Shown here piece after piece: positions 42,253-53,354 of a stretch of 64,000 nt of DNA. Source of the stretch: Pseudovirgaria hyperparasitica. Its lineage: Eukaryota; Ascomycota; Dothideomycetes; Acrospermales; Acrospermaceae. Location of the stretch: NCBI RefSeq assembly GCF_010093815.1, contig NW_022985561.1, positions 500,045 through 564,044 of the forward strand, in the 5' to 3' direction. Positions within the stretch are counted from its first letter, which is position 1, and each line of letters starts with the position of its first letter. Position numbers and translations under genes: made by a program. Below the pieces are notes generated by a model. That model was not told the DNA's origin. It saw only the letters and a list, made by a program, of their open reading frames with translations, and did no database searches.

Positions 42253-43743
42253 TTATGCTGCTCCGAAAACACTTCTCACACGGCGGAGAATTTCCGCACC
42301 CATAGCTCTCCGTGTACCCACCGTTCGAGATGCCGCATCCTTGTTCTCTGCTGCTCTTCTGAGGAGATAGTTCAAACACTCCCGCGTCGTACCCCAGGAC
42401 ACACACTTGTATGCGAACGGCGTATCGACATCTGCAGGCCGTGATACACCCCTCGTCTTGTCCAGTAGGTTGCAGCTGACCTCATCTGCCATGCCCAGAA
42501 GTTGTGCGTATGCAAGCTTGATCCGTGGCTCGCCATTTGCAGCCTGCGCATCGCGAATCGCGCGCGCTTTGCGTACAGACTCTGCATTATGCGTTGCGAT
42601 AACCAGCTCGACCTCTGGAAATGTGGTATTTTCTGGATCTGCGGGACGGAGCATGTCACCGTACTGCCGCTTGAGCAGGGATTCAGTCAGTTCGTCGTAG
42701 CATTTGTGCGTCTCCTCAATGGTGGCCCAGAGAAGATGTCGCGGTTCGGAATTCAGATATGCGCCTCTGACGAGCTTCACACCAAGGATATAGTTATGCT
42801 TCTGTGCTTCGGCCAGGTCACGTGCAAGATTCACGGGTGTGCTGCGGTCGTAGGCTTGATAGGTGGTGTATACTATGGCACGGCCTCGTTCCTTGGTGTT
42901 GTATTTGCGCTGCAGAGCGCGGTTCCACGAGTCAATGCCGATATTTGTGGCGTGTTCCTCTGCGTCATTGAGAAGCATCACGCCTTTCGCAGAGGCTCGG
43001 TCACAGAGCTGCGTGATTGCGTCGTGCATAAGCGGCGTGGGTGGCTTATTCTGTTTTAGAAGCTGTAGGGCATATGGGCCCAGGCCTGACCATCTATTGG
43101 CGAGATCAGTATACGCTCACGAACTGGCATGTATGGTTTTGACTCACTTGATGCCGACAAAATCGCCGGGCGCGCAAATCTCGACCGTTTGTAAAGCACC
43201 CTTTCTCCAATGCTCAACGGCCGCCTTGGTCTCGGCACTATCAGCACTCAAAGACGACTGGCCTTTCTCACCAAGGACTTCCAGAGCATATTCGAGAATA
43301 ACGCCCTTGTAGCCCAGGTCCTTTATTCGAGCCATAGTGCTTTGTATCTCTGCCCTATTTTCTCCCGCACAGAATTGAGCATAGAATGTCTTCTTCAGCA
43401 GCCACGAGAGAATGGGATTCTTGTCCACATTGAGTAAAGCCGACTTTGACTGTAGCATGCGCGTCAGGAGAGCGAGACATGCGTCTAGCAGTATGGGCGA
43501 CGAGGACATGGCTGTGATGACATAGCTTCGTAGGACATCGGAGGCAGGGAGTCGGGATAGGGGACTGGTAATTGGAGGTTTGGATACGGCATGGTGAGGA
43601 GGGATTGAAGGAAACGGCGAAGCTGGAAGGGCGACACTCCGAGGCTTGCTGGATTGGACTGAACGAGAGAAGCTGAGGACGTATGTCGGCGTCAAAGTCC
43701 GGAAATGTCTGGCAGCGTGCATCTGAGATCTCATTGTGGCCAT
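42253..43743 (-). CDS. PUT1: Proline dehydrogenase, mitochondrial
   Basis: Two exons: 43743-43148 and 43093-42253, 478 residues. The FAD enzyme oxidises proline to pyrroline-5-carboxylate in the mitochondrial matrix, the first step of proline use as a nitrogen source. The N terminus (MATMRSQMHAARHFRTLTPTYVL, many Arg/Ser, no acids) is a mitochondrial presequence. The barrel motifs are intact: GYKGVILEYALEVLGE, KGVMLLNDAEEH, YTTYQAYDRSTP, LARDLAEAQKHNYILGVKLVRGAYL, VIATHNAESV, YAQLLGMADEVS and a YKCVSWGTTRECLNYLLRRA end that binds substrate (Arg pair). The intron 43147-43094 (GTGAGT to AATAG) restores GIK-WSGLGPYAL. Upstream in-frame codons exist but without an ATG. Confidence 0.95.
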
Positions 43744-45686
43744 ATGTAGGGAGAGAACGGAAAATGAGAGCAGGAGATGGAGAAAAGAGAGGGGAAGCTG
43801 GTGATGAAGCGGGAGGGGGGACTTGAAGGTGAAGTTGATATAAGAAAGGTACGAACTGGCAGGCACGGACTGGGGTTACGCGACTTATCAGGTCTCGTGC
43901 CTACTTGGGTACTTACTATTAAGTAACTTGTCTGCACTGCAGCTGAGGAGGTTATCTGTTACTCGACCGACCGATATAAAGCAAAAGACGCGATCTATTG
44001 CGAAGTGGACTGGGAGGCATCGAACGGCTAGCATCGGCTTGCATGACCTGAGTACCAGAGTCCAGTAACCAGTAGCAGTCTGAGAATTGCCTAATCAATC
44101 CATTAATTAGTGGTATGAATGTCATGCCCAGAGTCCCAAGTATAAACATTTCCCCGGCCTCTCCGATGACGTGAGCGGGGAGCATTCTCTCGTCGATGGA
44201 AGCAGTGCAAACACGATGCTACACTCTATATACGCTGAACGCTGCCAGCACTACCCATGAGTATTCCATCACCAGAACAAAGCTGATTGCTTGTCTCCCT
44301 CACTTCACTTTACTTCACGTCGCGTCCCATCACGGCAAAATGAATAGATTCGAGACCGATATAAGTCCGTTTGATCTGTCCAAGAGCCGCATCTAACCGA
44401 TATCTGTGCCCCGCCCATGCTCCGATACCGGATGGATTGGACGATTGATAACGGAGTTTTGGCAGTGGAACTTGGCCTTTTATGGATCACCGATGGACAA
44501 TTAACAGTCAGAAGACAGTAAACACGTAGAAGTAGACAAAGTGTGATGATGATGATGGTGATGTTGACAGACGAGACGAGACGAGGACTTAGTACTCACT
44601 AATCAGGTAGGTTTCCAGTCGCCTAGCACTAACCTGTATTTGGAGTGACTCGCACGTGATCTGAGCTAGCGTGTCAACCGCCAAACTTTTCTCCAGTCCT
44701 TCACTTCTGACTTCTGCTACGTGCCAACGTCAACAACACCACCATCGCCATCTTCGACTTCTATTCCAGGCATATATCTCGTGCATCGACCGAAGCAATG
44801 ATAAACCTATGCTGTCTTGATCACCTGCTCGTCGAGTATATGACAGTCCAGATGTCCTGGTGAAGTGTGACGCTGTATCGTCACTTCATGCACAGTATCA
44901 TTGGACACTCGCAACAAACATGCGCACTATATCCTACGCACATGACAGACTCCTCATCTGCAGCAGCATCTCAATTCAGCACCTCCAAGCAACGCAAACA
45001 CTCAACCCGCCGCTTCAAACCCTATAAGCTCCTTCGGGAATGTGCGCTTGACGTCTTGCGTTTTGCTTGACCCAAGCCACAGGCGGGAAAGCTGAGTCTG
45101 GACTGGGACGCCTTATCCGCGCTCCTGTATCCATCCCTTTGCAAGATCAAGATTTACCTACGGCCCCTCATAGTTCTCACTACTTGACCTCTCGCGGGAC
45201 TCTTTTATACCGAGAGTGGGACTCCTTGCGTGCCGACATTCTGCGGGTCTCTTTACTTCGTTATCACAGTTCCCCTCATTTAGGTCACTGTTTTGTGATT
45301 GTGAACTTTGGTGAATGCTGGGCTAGAGCCTGGGGTTAGGGTTAGAGTTGAAGTGCGTGGTTGCATGACGGGGTGTTTGAGAGAGCATTACGCGGATCGG
45401 AGTCATCTTGAGTATGTTGTAGGTCTGATGGCTTTGATATCACATAAATCCTACGTCGACAGCAATAGCAACATGCAGCTAAACATTTCACATATCCAAA
45501 GATTCTGCGTACTGTTGTATATGTGACGTCATTGGACTAGACTCCCACTGCATACATGGTTAAGTAGCTGCCATGCCACCAACAACAACACATAGCCAAC
45601 CCACTTGCTTACATCCGTATGCCAATCAAGCAAATTGTATAGACAAGTTACACGACACGCAATCTACACAATCAACATCCGCCAGC
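43744..45686. other. Divergent intergenic region PUT1 / malic enzyme
   Basis: About 1.9 kb. It contains two TTAGGG-type units (GGGGTTAGGGTTAG, 45332-45345), probably a telobox-like motif or chance, and a 42-codon ATG frame at 44943 that I cannot assign. An in-frame ATG at 45573 could extend the malic enzyme. Confidence 0.45.
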
Positions 45687-47678
45687 ATGGGCACAGAGTC
45701 CTCCGACCAGAAGCATCCCCAGTTCGGCCATCTCCCCCTGGCAACATCGGGACCACAGGAATGCGCACTCACCGGCAACGCCCTGCTGCGCAACCCATAC
45801 TTCAACAAAGGCTCCGCCTTCACGGCCGAGGAACGCGAGACGTTCAAGCTCCACGGTCTGCTCCCGTCGAATGTGCAGACGCTCGAGGAGCAGGTCGAGC
45901 GCGCGTACAAGCAGTACTGCAGCCGCCAGGATGATCTGGCGAAGAATACGTTCATGACTAGCATGAAGGAGCAGAACGAGGTGCTTTACTACCGGGTATG
46001 TGGCAGTGGATGGCTACTTTTATGGGAGGGTGTGTGCTAATATCTGGTAGCTCATCCAAGATCATCTCAAGGAGATGTTCCCGGTCATCTACACGCCCAC
46101 CGAGGGCGAGGCGATTGCCAATTACTCGCGCTTGTTCCGCCGACCGGAGGGCTGCTTTCTGAACATCTACGACATGGACCGTATAGACGACAATCTCGCA
46201 CAGTGGGGTGCCCCTGACGATATCGATCTTATTGTGGTATCGGACGGAGAACAGGTGTGCAGATAGTCGATCATGTAGCCACCACCACTGACACCAACAA
46301 ACCCAGATCCTCGGCATCGGCGACCAAGGCGTCGGCGGAATCCTCATCAGCATCGCAAAGCTCGTCATCTACACCCTCTGCGCCGGCATCCACCCCACAC
46401 GCACCCTCCCCGTCGTCCTCGACGCCGGCACAAACGTATGCACCCCCTTCACCCCCTATTCCCCAAACACAAACCCCCCTTTTCCACACCCAAACTCACA
46501 CCCCCAACCAGAACAAAGCCTTCCTCCAAGACCCCCTCTACCTCGGCCTCCCCAAACCGCGCGCCCCAACCCAACAATACAACACCTTCATCGACACCTT
46601 CATCCGCTCCGCCCGCACCCACCACCCAAACGCCTACATCCACTTCGAAGACTTCGGCCTCGCAAACGCCCGCACAATCCTAGACAAATACACCCCCCAC
46701 ATCGCCTGCTTCAACGACGACATCCAAGGCACCGGCTGCGTCACCCTCGCCGCCCTCACCGCCGCCCTGCACATCACCCGCACCCCCTGGGCCCACCTAC
46801 GCGTCCTCGTCTACGGCGCCGGCACAGCAGGCACCGGCATCGCAGACCAGATCCGCGACGCGATAGCCGTGGAGACGGGGCGCGAGGCCAGCGACGCCGC
46901 CGCGCAGATCTGGTGCGTGGACAAGCACGGGCTTCTCCTCCGCTCCGACGGCGAGCGGCTGACCTCCGCACAAGCAAGCTACGCCCGCCGCGACGAGGAC
47001 TGGACACACACACCCCACACCGACCTCCTCAGCATCGTCCACGCCGTCAAACCGCACGTCCTCATCGGCACGTCCACCCAGCCCGGCGCATTCACCGAGG
47101 CCGTCATCCGCGGCATGACCTCGCACGTGCCGCGCCCCGTGATCTTCCCGCTCAGCAACCCCACACGACTGCACGAGGCGCAGCCAAGCGACATTTTCAA
47201 ATGGACGGGTGGCAAAGCGCTGATCGCCACCGGCAGCCCGTTCCCACCCGTCGAGCACGACGGCGAGACGTACGAGGTCGCGGAGTGTAATAACTCGGTG
47301 TGTTTCCCGGGGATCGGGCTCGGGGCGGTGCTGTGTCGGACGAGGCTGCTTTCGCCGGCGTTGTTGGTTGCGGCGACGAGGGCGCTTGCGGCGCAGGCGC
47401 CTGCGCTGAGGGATCCGAGGAGGGGGCTTGTGCCTGATGTTACGGAGGTGAGGGAGGTGAGTGTTAGGGTTGCGGCGGCGGTGATTAGGGAGGCGGGTAG
47501 GGAGGGACTGAGTCGGGTGGGGGGGATTCCGGAGGGGGAGGCGGAGTTGGAGGGGTGGATTCGGGAGCAGATGTGGGAGGCTCGGTATCGGGGTTTGGAG
47601 CTGGTTGGGCGGGAGAGGGCGAGTAGGGTTGCGAGGGGGGAGGCTGGGGCGACGGGGAGTCGGTTGGCGAGGGAGTAG
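45687..47678 (+). CDS. NAD(P)-dependent malic enzyme
   Basis: Four exons: 45687-45995, 46051-46254, 46307-46435 and 46512-47678, 602 residues. It decarboxylates malate to pyruvate, probably in mitochondria as the NAD form, although no clear presequence is present on the short form; the alternative ATG at 45573 would add 38 residues. Motifs in order: [34 protein letters not shown] (signature), GDQGVGGI, the signature-like [11 protein letters not shown] with metal ligands, [10 protein letters not shown], the Rossmann [20 protein letters not shown] and [15 protein letters not shown]. Introns 45996-46050, 46255-46306 and 46436-46511 restore YR-LIQD, GEQ-ILGIG and AGTN-NKAF. Codon third positions are mostly C until about 47290 and then mostly G. 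Confidence 0.94.
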
Positions 47679-47753
47679 ATGGATGGGGTGAGAAAGAGGA
47701 GTGGTTCATCGGTCTACGTCTATATTCGATATCATGTCACATCTACATGGTGT

Positions 47754-49085
47754 CTATACAGTCGACGCCCTGAACCCACGCACCAAGTCCCCCTTCAAAT
47801 CAACCCAGTCCTCGATCCCCACACTCACGCGCAACAGCCGCTCGTCCACGCCTTCGTCGCTCATGCGCCGCCACTCGATCAGGCTCTCCACTCCGCCCAG
47901 ACTGGTGGCATGGTGGAACAGCGTCAGCTTCGAGGGCAGGGCGCGCGCCGCGCCGGCAGTCTTCATGTTGATTGCGAAGACGGGGCCGAAGCCGCCGGGC
48001 ATTTGCTGCTTGAGCCAGTGCATGTCTGCTTTCTGGAGGCTGGCGTGCTGGACGCTGTGCACGCATGACCTTACGATTGCTGCTTCTTCTTCTTCGTCTT
48101 CTTTCTCCCCCTTGCCATCCTCCCCTTTGACCCCCTGACTCTCCCCCCTTAAACACCCATCCAACCACCCCACCAGCCTCTCCGCACTCTCACTCTGCCT
48201 CCGCACCCGCAACTCCAGCGTCCTCACCCCCCTGATCCCAAGCCAAGCCTCCATACTCCCCGGCACAGCCCCCAGGAAAACCCTCTCCACACCCAACCCC
48301 TCAACCCACTCCCTCCGCCTCACCGCCAGCACCCCAAGCAACAAATCGCTGTGCCCCCCAATATACTTCGTCCCAGAATGCATCACCACATCAACTCCAT
48401 ACGCCCCAAACGGCTCCTGCAATCCCGGCGGGCCGAGCGTCGCGTCGACGGACACCCATGCCCCGCGCTCCCTCGCCCTCTTCACAAAGAACGCTAAATC
48501 GCGTGCTTCGCCGGTGGGATTAACGGGTGTTTCGACGTGCACCAAGTCCCCCTTCCCCAAGCCCGCTGCATCCCAGGCTTCGTCGTCAGCGAAGAGGTCT
48601 ACAACCTTGCAGCCGGTGAGTTTGCGGTATATGCCCAGCACGCCGTGGCAGCCGTGGTAGCCGCCGGAGATGGCGACGGTTTTGGGGTGGAGGTAGACGA
48701 GCAAGGCGTGGAAGGCGGCGAGGCCGGAGGTGTAGGCGAGGACCGGGGCGTGCAGGAGGGCGGAGAGGATTGTTTCGAGGCGGGTTGAGGTTGGGGCGGA
48801 GACGCGGGAGTAGATGTGGGTTGGGTTTGCGAGGGTAGGGTTCTGTGGTTGTGGGTTAGGAGTGGTTGAACGGAGAGGGGAGGAGGATGATGGTACCTCG
48901 TCGCCGTTGATCGGGACCAGGTCGTCTGGGTTCTCCGGGTAGCGGAAGGTCGTGGAGACGTGGAGGGCTGGGGCGACGTCTGTTGTTGAGTTGAGGATGT
49001 CGTCGGCGTGGAGGGCGAGGGTGGACAGGGCGTGGGTTGTGCTGTTCAGGCTGGCAGTGGTTTCTTCTTCGACATGGGGATCCAT
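47754..49085 (-). CDS. Cys/Met-metabolism PLP enzyme (cystathionine gamma-synthase/lyase type)
   Basis: Read straight through, the frame from the ATG at 49085 gives 443 residues. The family (fold type I PLP) handles cystathionine, homocysteine or related sulfur amino acids. Motifs: STTFRYP near the N terminus, THIYSRVSAPTSTRLE, the PLP-stacking Tyr region (AYTSGLAAFHAL), VHVETPVNPTG, WVSVDATLGPPGLQEPFGAYG and the Schiff-base Lys in MHSGTKYIGGHSDLL. A segment 48896-48843 is bounded by GTACCA and CACAG, has a CTAAC branch site and is 54 nt without a stop; removing it joins INGDE to NPTLANPTHIYSR as in relatives. I think it is an intron, giving 425 residues. The linker at about residues 315-330 is acidic and variable. 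Exact reaction not assignable. Convergent with malic enzyme. Confidence 0.88.
   Translation of the reverse strand: MDPHVEEETTASLNSTTHALSTLALHADDILNSTTDVAPALHVSTTFRYPENPDDLVPINGDEVPSSSSPLRSTTPNPQPQNPTLANPTHIYSRVSAPTSTRLETILSALLHAPVLAYTSGLAAFHALLVYLHPKTVAISGGYHGCHGVLGIYRKLTGCKVVDLFADDEAWDAAGLGKGDLVHVETPVNPTGEARDLAFFVKRARERGAWVSVDATLGPPGLQEPFGAYGVDVVMHSGTKYIGGHSDLLLGVLAVRRREWVEGLGVERVFLGAVPGSMEAWLGIRGVRTLELRVRRQSESAERLVGWLDGCLRGESQGVKGEDGKGEKEDEEEEAAIVRSCVHSVQHASLQKADMHWLKQQMPGGFGPVFAINMKTAGAARALPSKLTLFHHATSLGGVESLIEWRRMSDEGVDERLLRVSVGIEDWVDLKGDLVRGFRASTV
48843..48896 (-). other. Probable 54-nt, stop-free intron in the PLP enzyme gene
   Basis: It runs from GTACCA to CCACAG with a CTCCTAAC branch box 12 nt before the acceptor. 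Its length is divisible by three and it carries no stop, so retention would insert 18 residues (mostly Ser, Pro and Asn) and leave the rest in frame. Confidence 0.65.
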
Positions 49086-49534
49086 GATGATGGTGTTGGT
49101 TGGACAATTACTGTAGTAAGGTACGATGCGATGATGGATGTTTCTAACCAAGTGGCAGCCAGCTGCGTAGTGAGTAGGTTCAATGTACTATTCACACCAT
49201 CCAACACTACCTACTGTCTGCCGTCATGCTAGCGTGGACGTGGGTGAAATGCCTGTTCATTAGCGCGGGGTAGTGGGGTAAGCGTGCCTACGGTTTCCCT
49301 AGTTGAGCGACGGCGACGTCCATTGATGCAGGCTAATCACCATAAACAAAGACGAAAAGAAGGCATGCAGCACATATACAGGCGCGGACAGTTTGGCAGT
49401 ATTCAATTGGACGGTTTCATTGTCTGAGAGCTGCTGCTACAGGTGTGCGGTTGCTGGTTTGTACCGAGATGCTACAGCTCGTAAACAGCTCGCTAGTATT
49501 GTATCTTTAGGGACAAGATTCTTTGGGCCGTCCT
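49086..49534. other. Promoter of the PLP enzyme gene and 3' region of cyclophilin gene
   Basis: 449 nt between two genes on the same strand. No named motif seen. Confidence 0.5.
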
Positions 49535-50393
49535 TTATAGTATTCCGGACTTGTCGATGGTAGGGGCCTTGGGGTATTTGACAGCGCCAGAGTCGCTTCC
49601 CGCGGCCTCGATACCCCGGACAACCTTGTATGAAGCAACGTCACCGTCAGGGACTTCTCCGAAGACGACGTGCTTGCCATCCAACCAGCTCGTTACGACA
49701 GTGGTGATGAAGAATTGAGAACCGTTGCTACGACACACCTTAATGTCAGCTCACTCTATCGGGAGTGTGATACATGGCACGTACGTGTTGGGCCCAGCGT
49801 TGGCCATGGACAGAAGGAATGGCTTTTGGTGCTTTAGCTTGAAGTTCTCATCGGCGAACTTTTCACCGTAGATGGACTTTCCGCCAGTGCCCTACGCCAA
49901 TGTCAGTAGTTGTATCTTTGGCTGCACGGTGTTGAGAAGTCGCATACGTTACCGCGAGTGAAGTCACCGCCCTGGAGCATGAACTTGGGGATGACACGGT
50001 GGAACTTGGAGCCAGCATAGCCAAAGCCCTTCTCGTTTGTGCATAGGGCGCGGAAATTCTCGGCAGTCTTTGGTGTAACATCGTCGAAGAGGTCGAAGTT
50101 GATGCGTCCGCGTTGCTCTGAAGGGATTGATGATTAGCACTCGAGCATCAACGAAGCGACGGCAACGACATACCCTTGACGTCGCCTTTCCTGGTCACGT
50201 TGCCAGCATTGTCAACCTCGACCTCGGGGCCAACCCAGCTAACGTCGAAAAACACCTTGACAACCATGTTTGAGGGTGATGGGTGGAAGAATCTCTTTGA
50301 CGCAGGAGTGGCGTGAAAGAATGGAGAAGAGGAGGGGGAGGAGGGGAGAAAAGAGTTTCTGAGGATGGAGGGGCAGCTCTGGAAAGTCTTCAT
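49535..50393 (-). CDS. Cyclophilin, peptidyl-prolyl cis-trans isomerase (mitochondrial/cytosolic)
   Basis: Four exons: 50393-50174, 50117-49948, 49891-49785 and 49727-49535, 229 residues. Cyclophilins isomerise Xaa-Pro bonds and bind cyclosporin. The catalytic domain is intact: [83 protein letters not shown], ending in a GIL-type C terminus. The first 42 residues ([17 protein letters not shown] onward, Ser/Phe/Arg-rich, no acids) look like a mitochondrial presequence, and Met43 (MVVKVFFDV) is where cytosolic cyclophilins begin. In Neurospora one gene makes both forms from two transcripts, and the same is plausible here. Introns of 56, 56 and 57 nt restore VKEQRGR, GNGTGG and PNTNGS exactly. 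Confidence 0.94.
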
Positions 50394-51284
50394 GGTGGGG
50401 GTGGACTGCGGGGTTCATGTCAGCGCCTTGTTGCCTGAAAACCTGAGAACCTGAATGTTTGGAGCTCTGCCAGCCAGCCAGCCAGCCAGCCAGGAGGTGC
50501 CCAATGCCAGAACAGACAGAATGCCATCCATTCACTTTGCACGTCAGGAGTGTGGTGTGGGCCTTGCATCCATCTCCCCCTGACGGCCGGGCAGAGTGTA
50601 GCAATGCATGAAGACTTACCACGGGATCTGGTCCGGATTGCGCCGAGATGTGGAAAGGTAACCTTGGGAAGCTCTGAAGATGAAGCTTAGAAAGGAAGCT
50701 CTGCGATAGTATGGCGCACTGGTCGCGTCGATATTACTCTGTCGAAGGGGAGTATTACGCTGGAGATGCACAGCTTTAATATGTACAAGGCAATTAGATG
50801 AGATTGCAGCTGCACTGAAATGGAATTGGAGCTGTTGATTGATGATGCTGCGAAGAAAATGTTCTCGACATCCCTGAGCTCTGACCTATAGGGAGGAAGA
50901 CGCAGACCACGGAGCGGCTCTGACTCGCCGAGGATGGTCAGGTGACGGTCCTCGCACCTGCATGAAACACGTCGATTCGGCCTTTTAGCAAAGAGAAATG
51001 TACGATATTATAGCTAGAAGCAGTAGAAAATTCAATTACATCCAGATTCGTATACCTTAAGGTCAATCTTGATCATTGGAGTGGTCTGCCCCAAACTGTT
51101 CTCGGCTCTTTCACGTGACCACACTCGACCATGACTAAGCTGCCACCTCAGGCATGGAAGCTGGAGGCCGGCGCCGGGACCGGGGCTGCCAATATAGAAT
51201 GTAGACAGGTCAGCACGCATTAAAACCATACCAGCAACACCACTCCCACAAGAAACTGTCCACGCCTCAGGGCCATTTGGCGCC
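50394..51284. promoter_or_regulatory. Divergent promoter cyclophilin / ENT3 with likely 5' UTR intron
   Basis: About 890 nt. On the minus strand a GTAAGT donor at 50619 and a CCCGCAG acceptor at 50406 could bound a 214-nt intron in the cyclophilin leader. It contains a CCAG tetranucleotide repeat at about 50470-50494. No other named site. Confidence 0.45.
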
Positions 51285-52971
51285 ATGGATTTCGCAAGTC
51301 TCAAAGACCAAGTGAGCAATCTCTCGCTCTACGACATCAAGGCGGGCGTCCGTAAGGTCCAGAATGGTAGGTTTACACAGGAGCCAGGGGAGAATTGAAC
51401 ATTTGTTGATTCCGTCAAGCCGTTATGAACTTCACAGAGATGGAAGCCAAGGTAGGTCCAACATCTCGAACAGAAAAGATCGAAGAGCCCTGCTAACCAT
51501 ACATTGTAGGTTCGCGAAGCCACTAATAACGAACCTTGGGGTGCCTCCTCTACACTCATGCAAGAGATTGCCAATGCTACTTTCAACTAGTATGTCGTTG
51601 CACAACTACAGTCAGCAACGCAGTCTAAAGCCTGTCCAGCCAATTATTGAACGAGATCATGCCCATGATCTACAAGCGATTTACTGAGAAAGCGGCGGAG
51701 GAGTGGAGACAAATATACAAAGTATGCCGGCCCTCATGCTCATGAAAACATTGCTTATAACTTGCTAGGCCCAGCAACTGCTCGAGTTCCTCATCAAGAA
51801 TGGTTCGGAACGGGTGATTGACGACGCGCGGTCTCATATTTCTCTCCTCAAAATGCTGCGACAATTTCATTACATCGACCAGAATGGAAAGGACCAGGGT
51901 ATCAATGTTCGAAACCGAGCAAAAGAGTTGGCTGAGCTTCTAAGCGACGTTGACAGGATTAGACAAGAGCGGAAGAAAGCAAGAGCAACTAGGAACAAGT
52001 ATGGTGGCGTCGAAGGAGGTATGGGATTAGGAGGAGGAATGTCTAGCAGCAGTCGATATGGAGGTTATGGAAGTGAAGATGCAGGTGGCTATGGCGGCTA
52101 TAGTGGCGGTGTATACGGCGACGGTGGTGGATTTGGAGGCAACACATCTGGCTTTCAAGACACACAGGCCCGGCGAGATCGCTTTGAAGAGTACGACGAA
52201 GGCGATGATGGAGCGGCAACTACTGCTGGTCGGAGTAGGACGGGTGCTGAGGCATCAACCGCGAAAGAGCCCAAAAAGCCAGACCCACCGAAACCAAAAG
52301 CCCCTGAAGTCGATCTATTTTCGTTCGACGAGCCTGCCGCTCCGTCTGCACCCAGCGGCATGCAAGCAACACCCGCCGGAAACGGCTTGGCTGACGACGA
52401 CGACGAAGACTTTGACGATTTCCAGTCTGCCGCTCCAGCGCCCTCTCAGCCACCGCAAGTTCAAGCCAAGCAGGCGTTTAGCATACCAGCCCCTTCAACA
52501 ACATCTACCACCAGCTCTGCCACACAATTCGCTGCTCCACAGCCACGATCAGGAGCTCAAGGGGCCAGCTTGAATGACATGTTCTCATCGATATCTCCTG
52601 CGCCAGGTCAAACACAGCGGCCGACCGGCTACCAAGCCTCGCAGCCAAACTACTTTACCTCTGTCCCAGTCGCAAACAATCAGCCGGCGTCTGGGACCAG
52701 CACGCCTTCCCTGATGTCACCAGGCGCGCAGAAGCCTGCAGCATCAAAGTCGTCTGCTGGAGCAGATCCTTTCGGTTCTCTGCTCGCTGGATCCAATCTG
52801 AAAAAGGCTGGCACTCCGTCGCAGAAAGGCATGTCCATAGCCGACATGCAAAAACAAAAAGCAAGCGCGGGTATTTGGGGGGCGCCTGCCTCCTCACAGC
52901 AGGGCGGTGCTGCTTCGTCAAACGCCAAACCGACGCAACAGGCTGGAGCCTTTGGTGATCTTCTTGGTTAA
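51285..52971 (+). CDS. ENT3: ENTH-domain epsin, Golgi-endosome clathrin adaptor (Ent3 type)
   Basis: Five exons: 51285-51366, 51420-51451, 51510-51589, 51640-51721 and 51769-52971, 492 residues. Ent3-type epsins bind phosphoinositides and recruit clathrin and AP-1/GGA at the trans-Golgi and endosomes. The ENTH domain is residues 20-160: VREATNNEPWGASSTLMQEIA, IYKRFTEKAAEEWRQIYKAQQLLEFLIKNGSERVIDDAR, FHYIDQNGKDQGINVRNRAKEL. A Gly/Tyr-rich stretch follows, then DLFSFDEP, an acidic DDDDEDFDDFQS motif of the kind that binds gamma-ear domains, and a Gln/Ser/Pro-rich unstructured tail ending FGDLLG, a clathrin-box-like end. Four introns of 47-58 nt restore the ENTH domain without gaps. Confidence 0.92.
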
Positions 52972-53354
52972 ACATGAATAGGTTGGTCTCAAAACATACG
53001 TAGAGAAAATCATCTGGAAGACAGAGATTGTATACCCTGTCCTGTATTGCAGTTCGCCCCAAGGTTAATAAACTCGATAGCACGTGACGAGAAGTAACCG
53101 CTTCCACTGTTTCTTCTTCTTCTTCTTCCCACACGTAGCTGCTTTAAACCAGTTTCTGCCGTCTGCCGCAGTCTAAGCAATCGTGCTCCCCCTATCCTAT
53201 CCACACATGCACATAGCCAACACCAAACCCATTCTCCCCTTACCCCACCTACCCGCCCAAACAAACCCGCCCAAACAAACCCAATAAATCAAAACCAAAA
53301 TAGATAAATAAAGACAGACAAACTCCTCCCCCCCCCTCCCCCAGAGTTAAAATC
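52972..53354. other. Convergent spacer
   Basis: 383 nt between two convergent 3' ends; C/A-rich toward the right with a CTT trinucleotide run near 53112. Nothing else seen. Confidence 0.5.

Noticed and set aside
45332-45345. Interstitial telomere (TTAGGG units)
   Set aside because: Only about two units; too short to be a telomere relic and common as promoter teloboxes.
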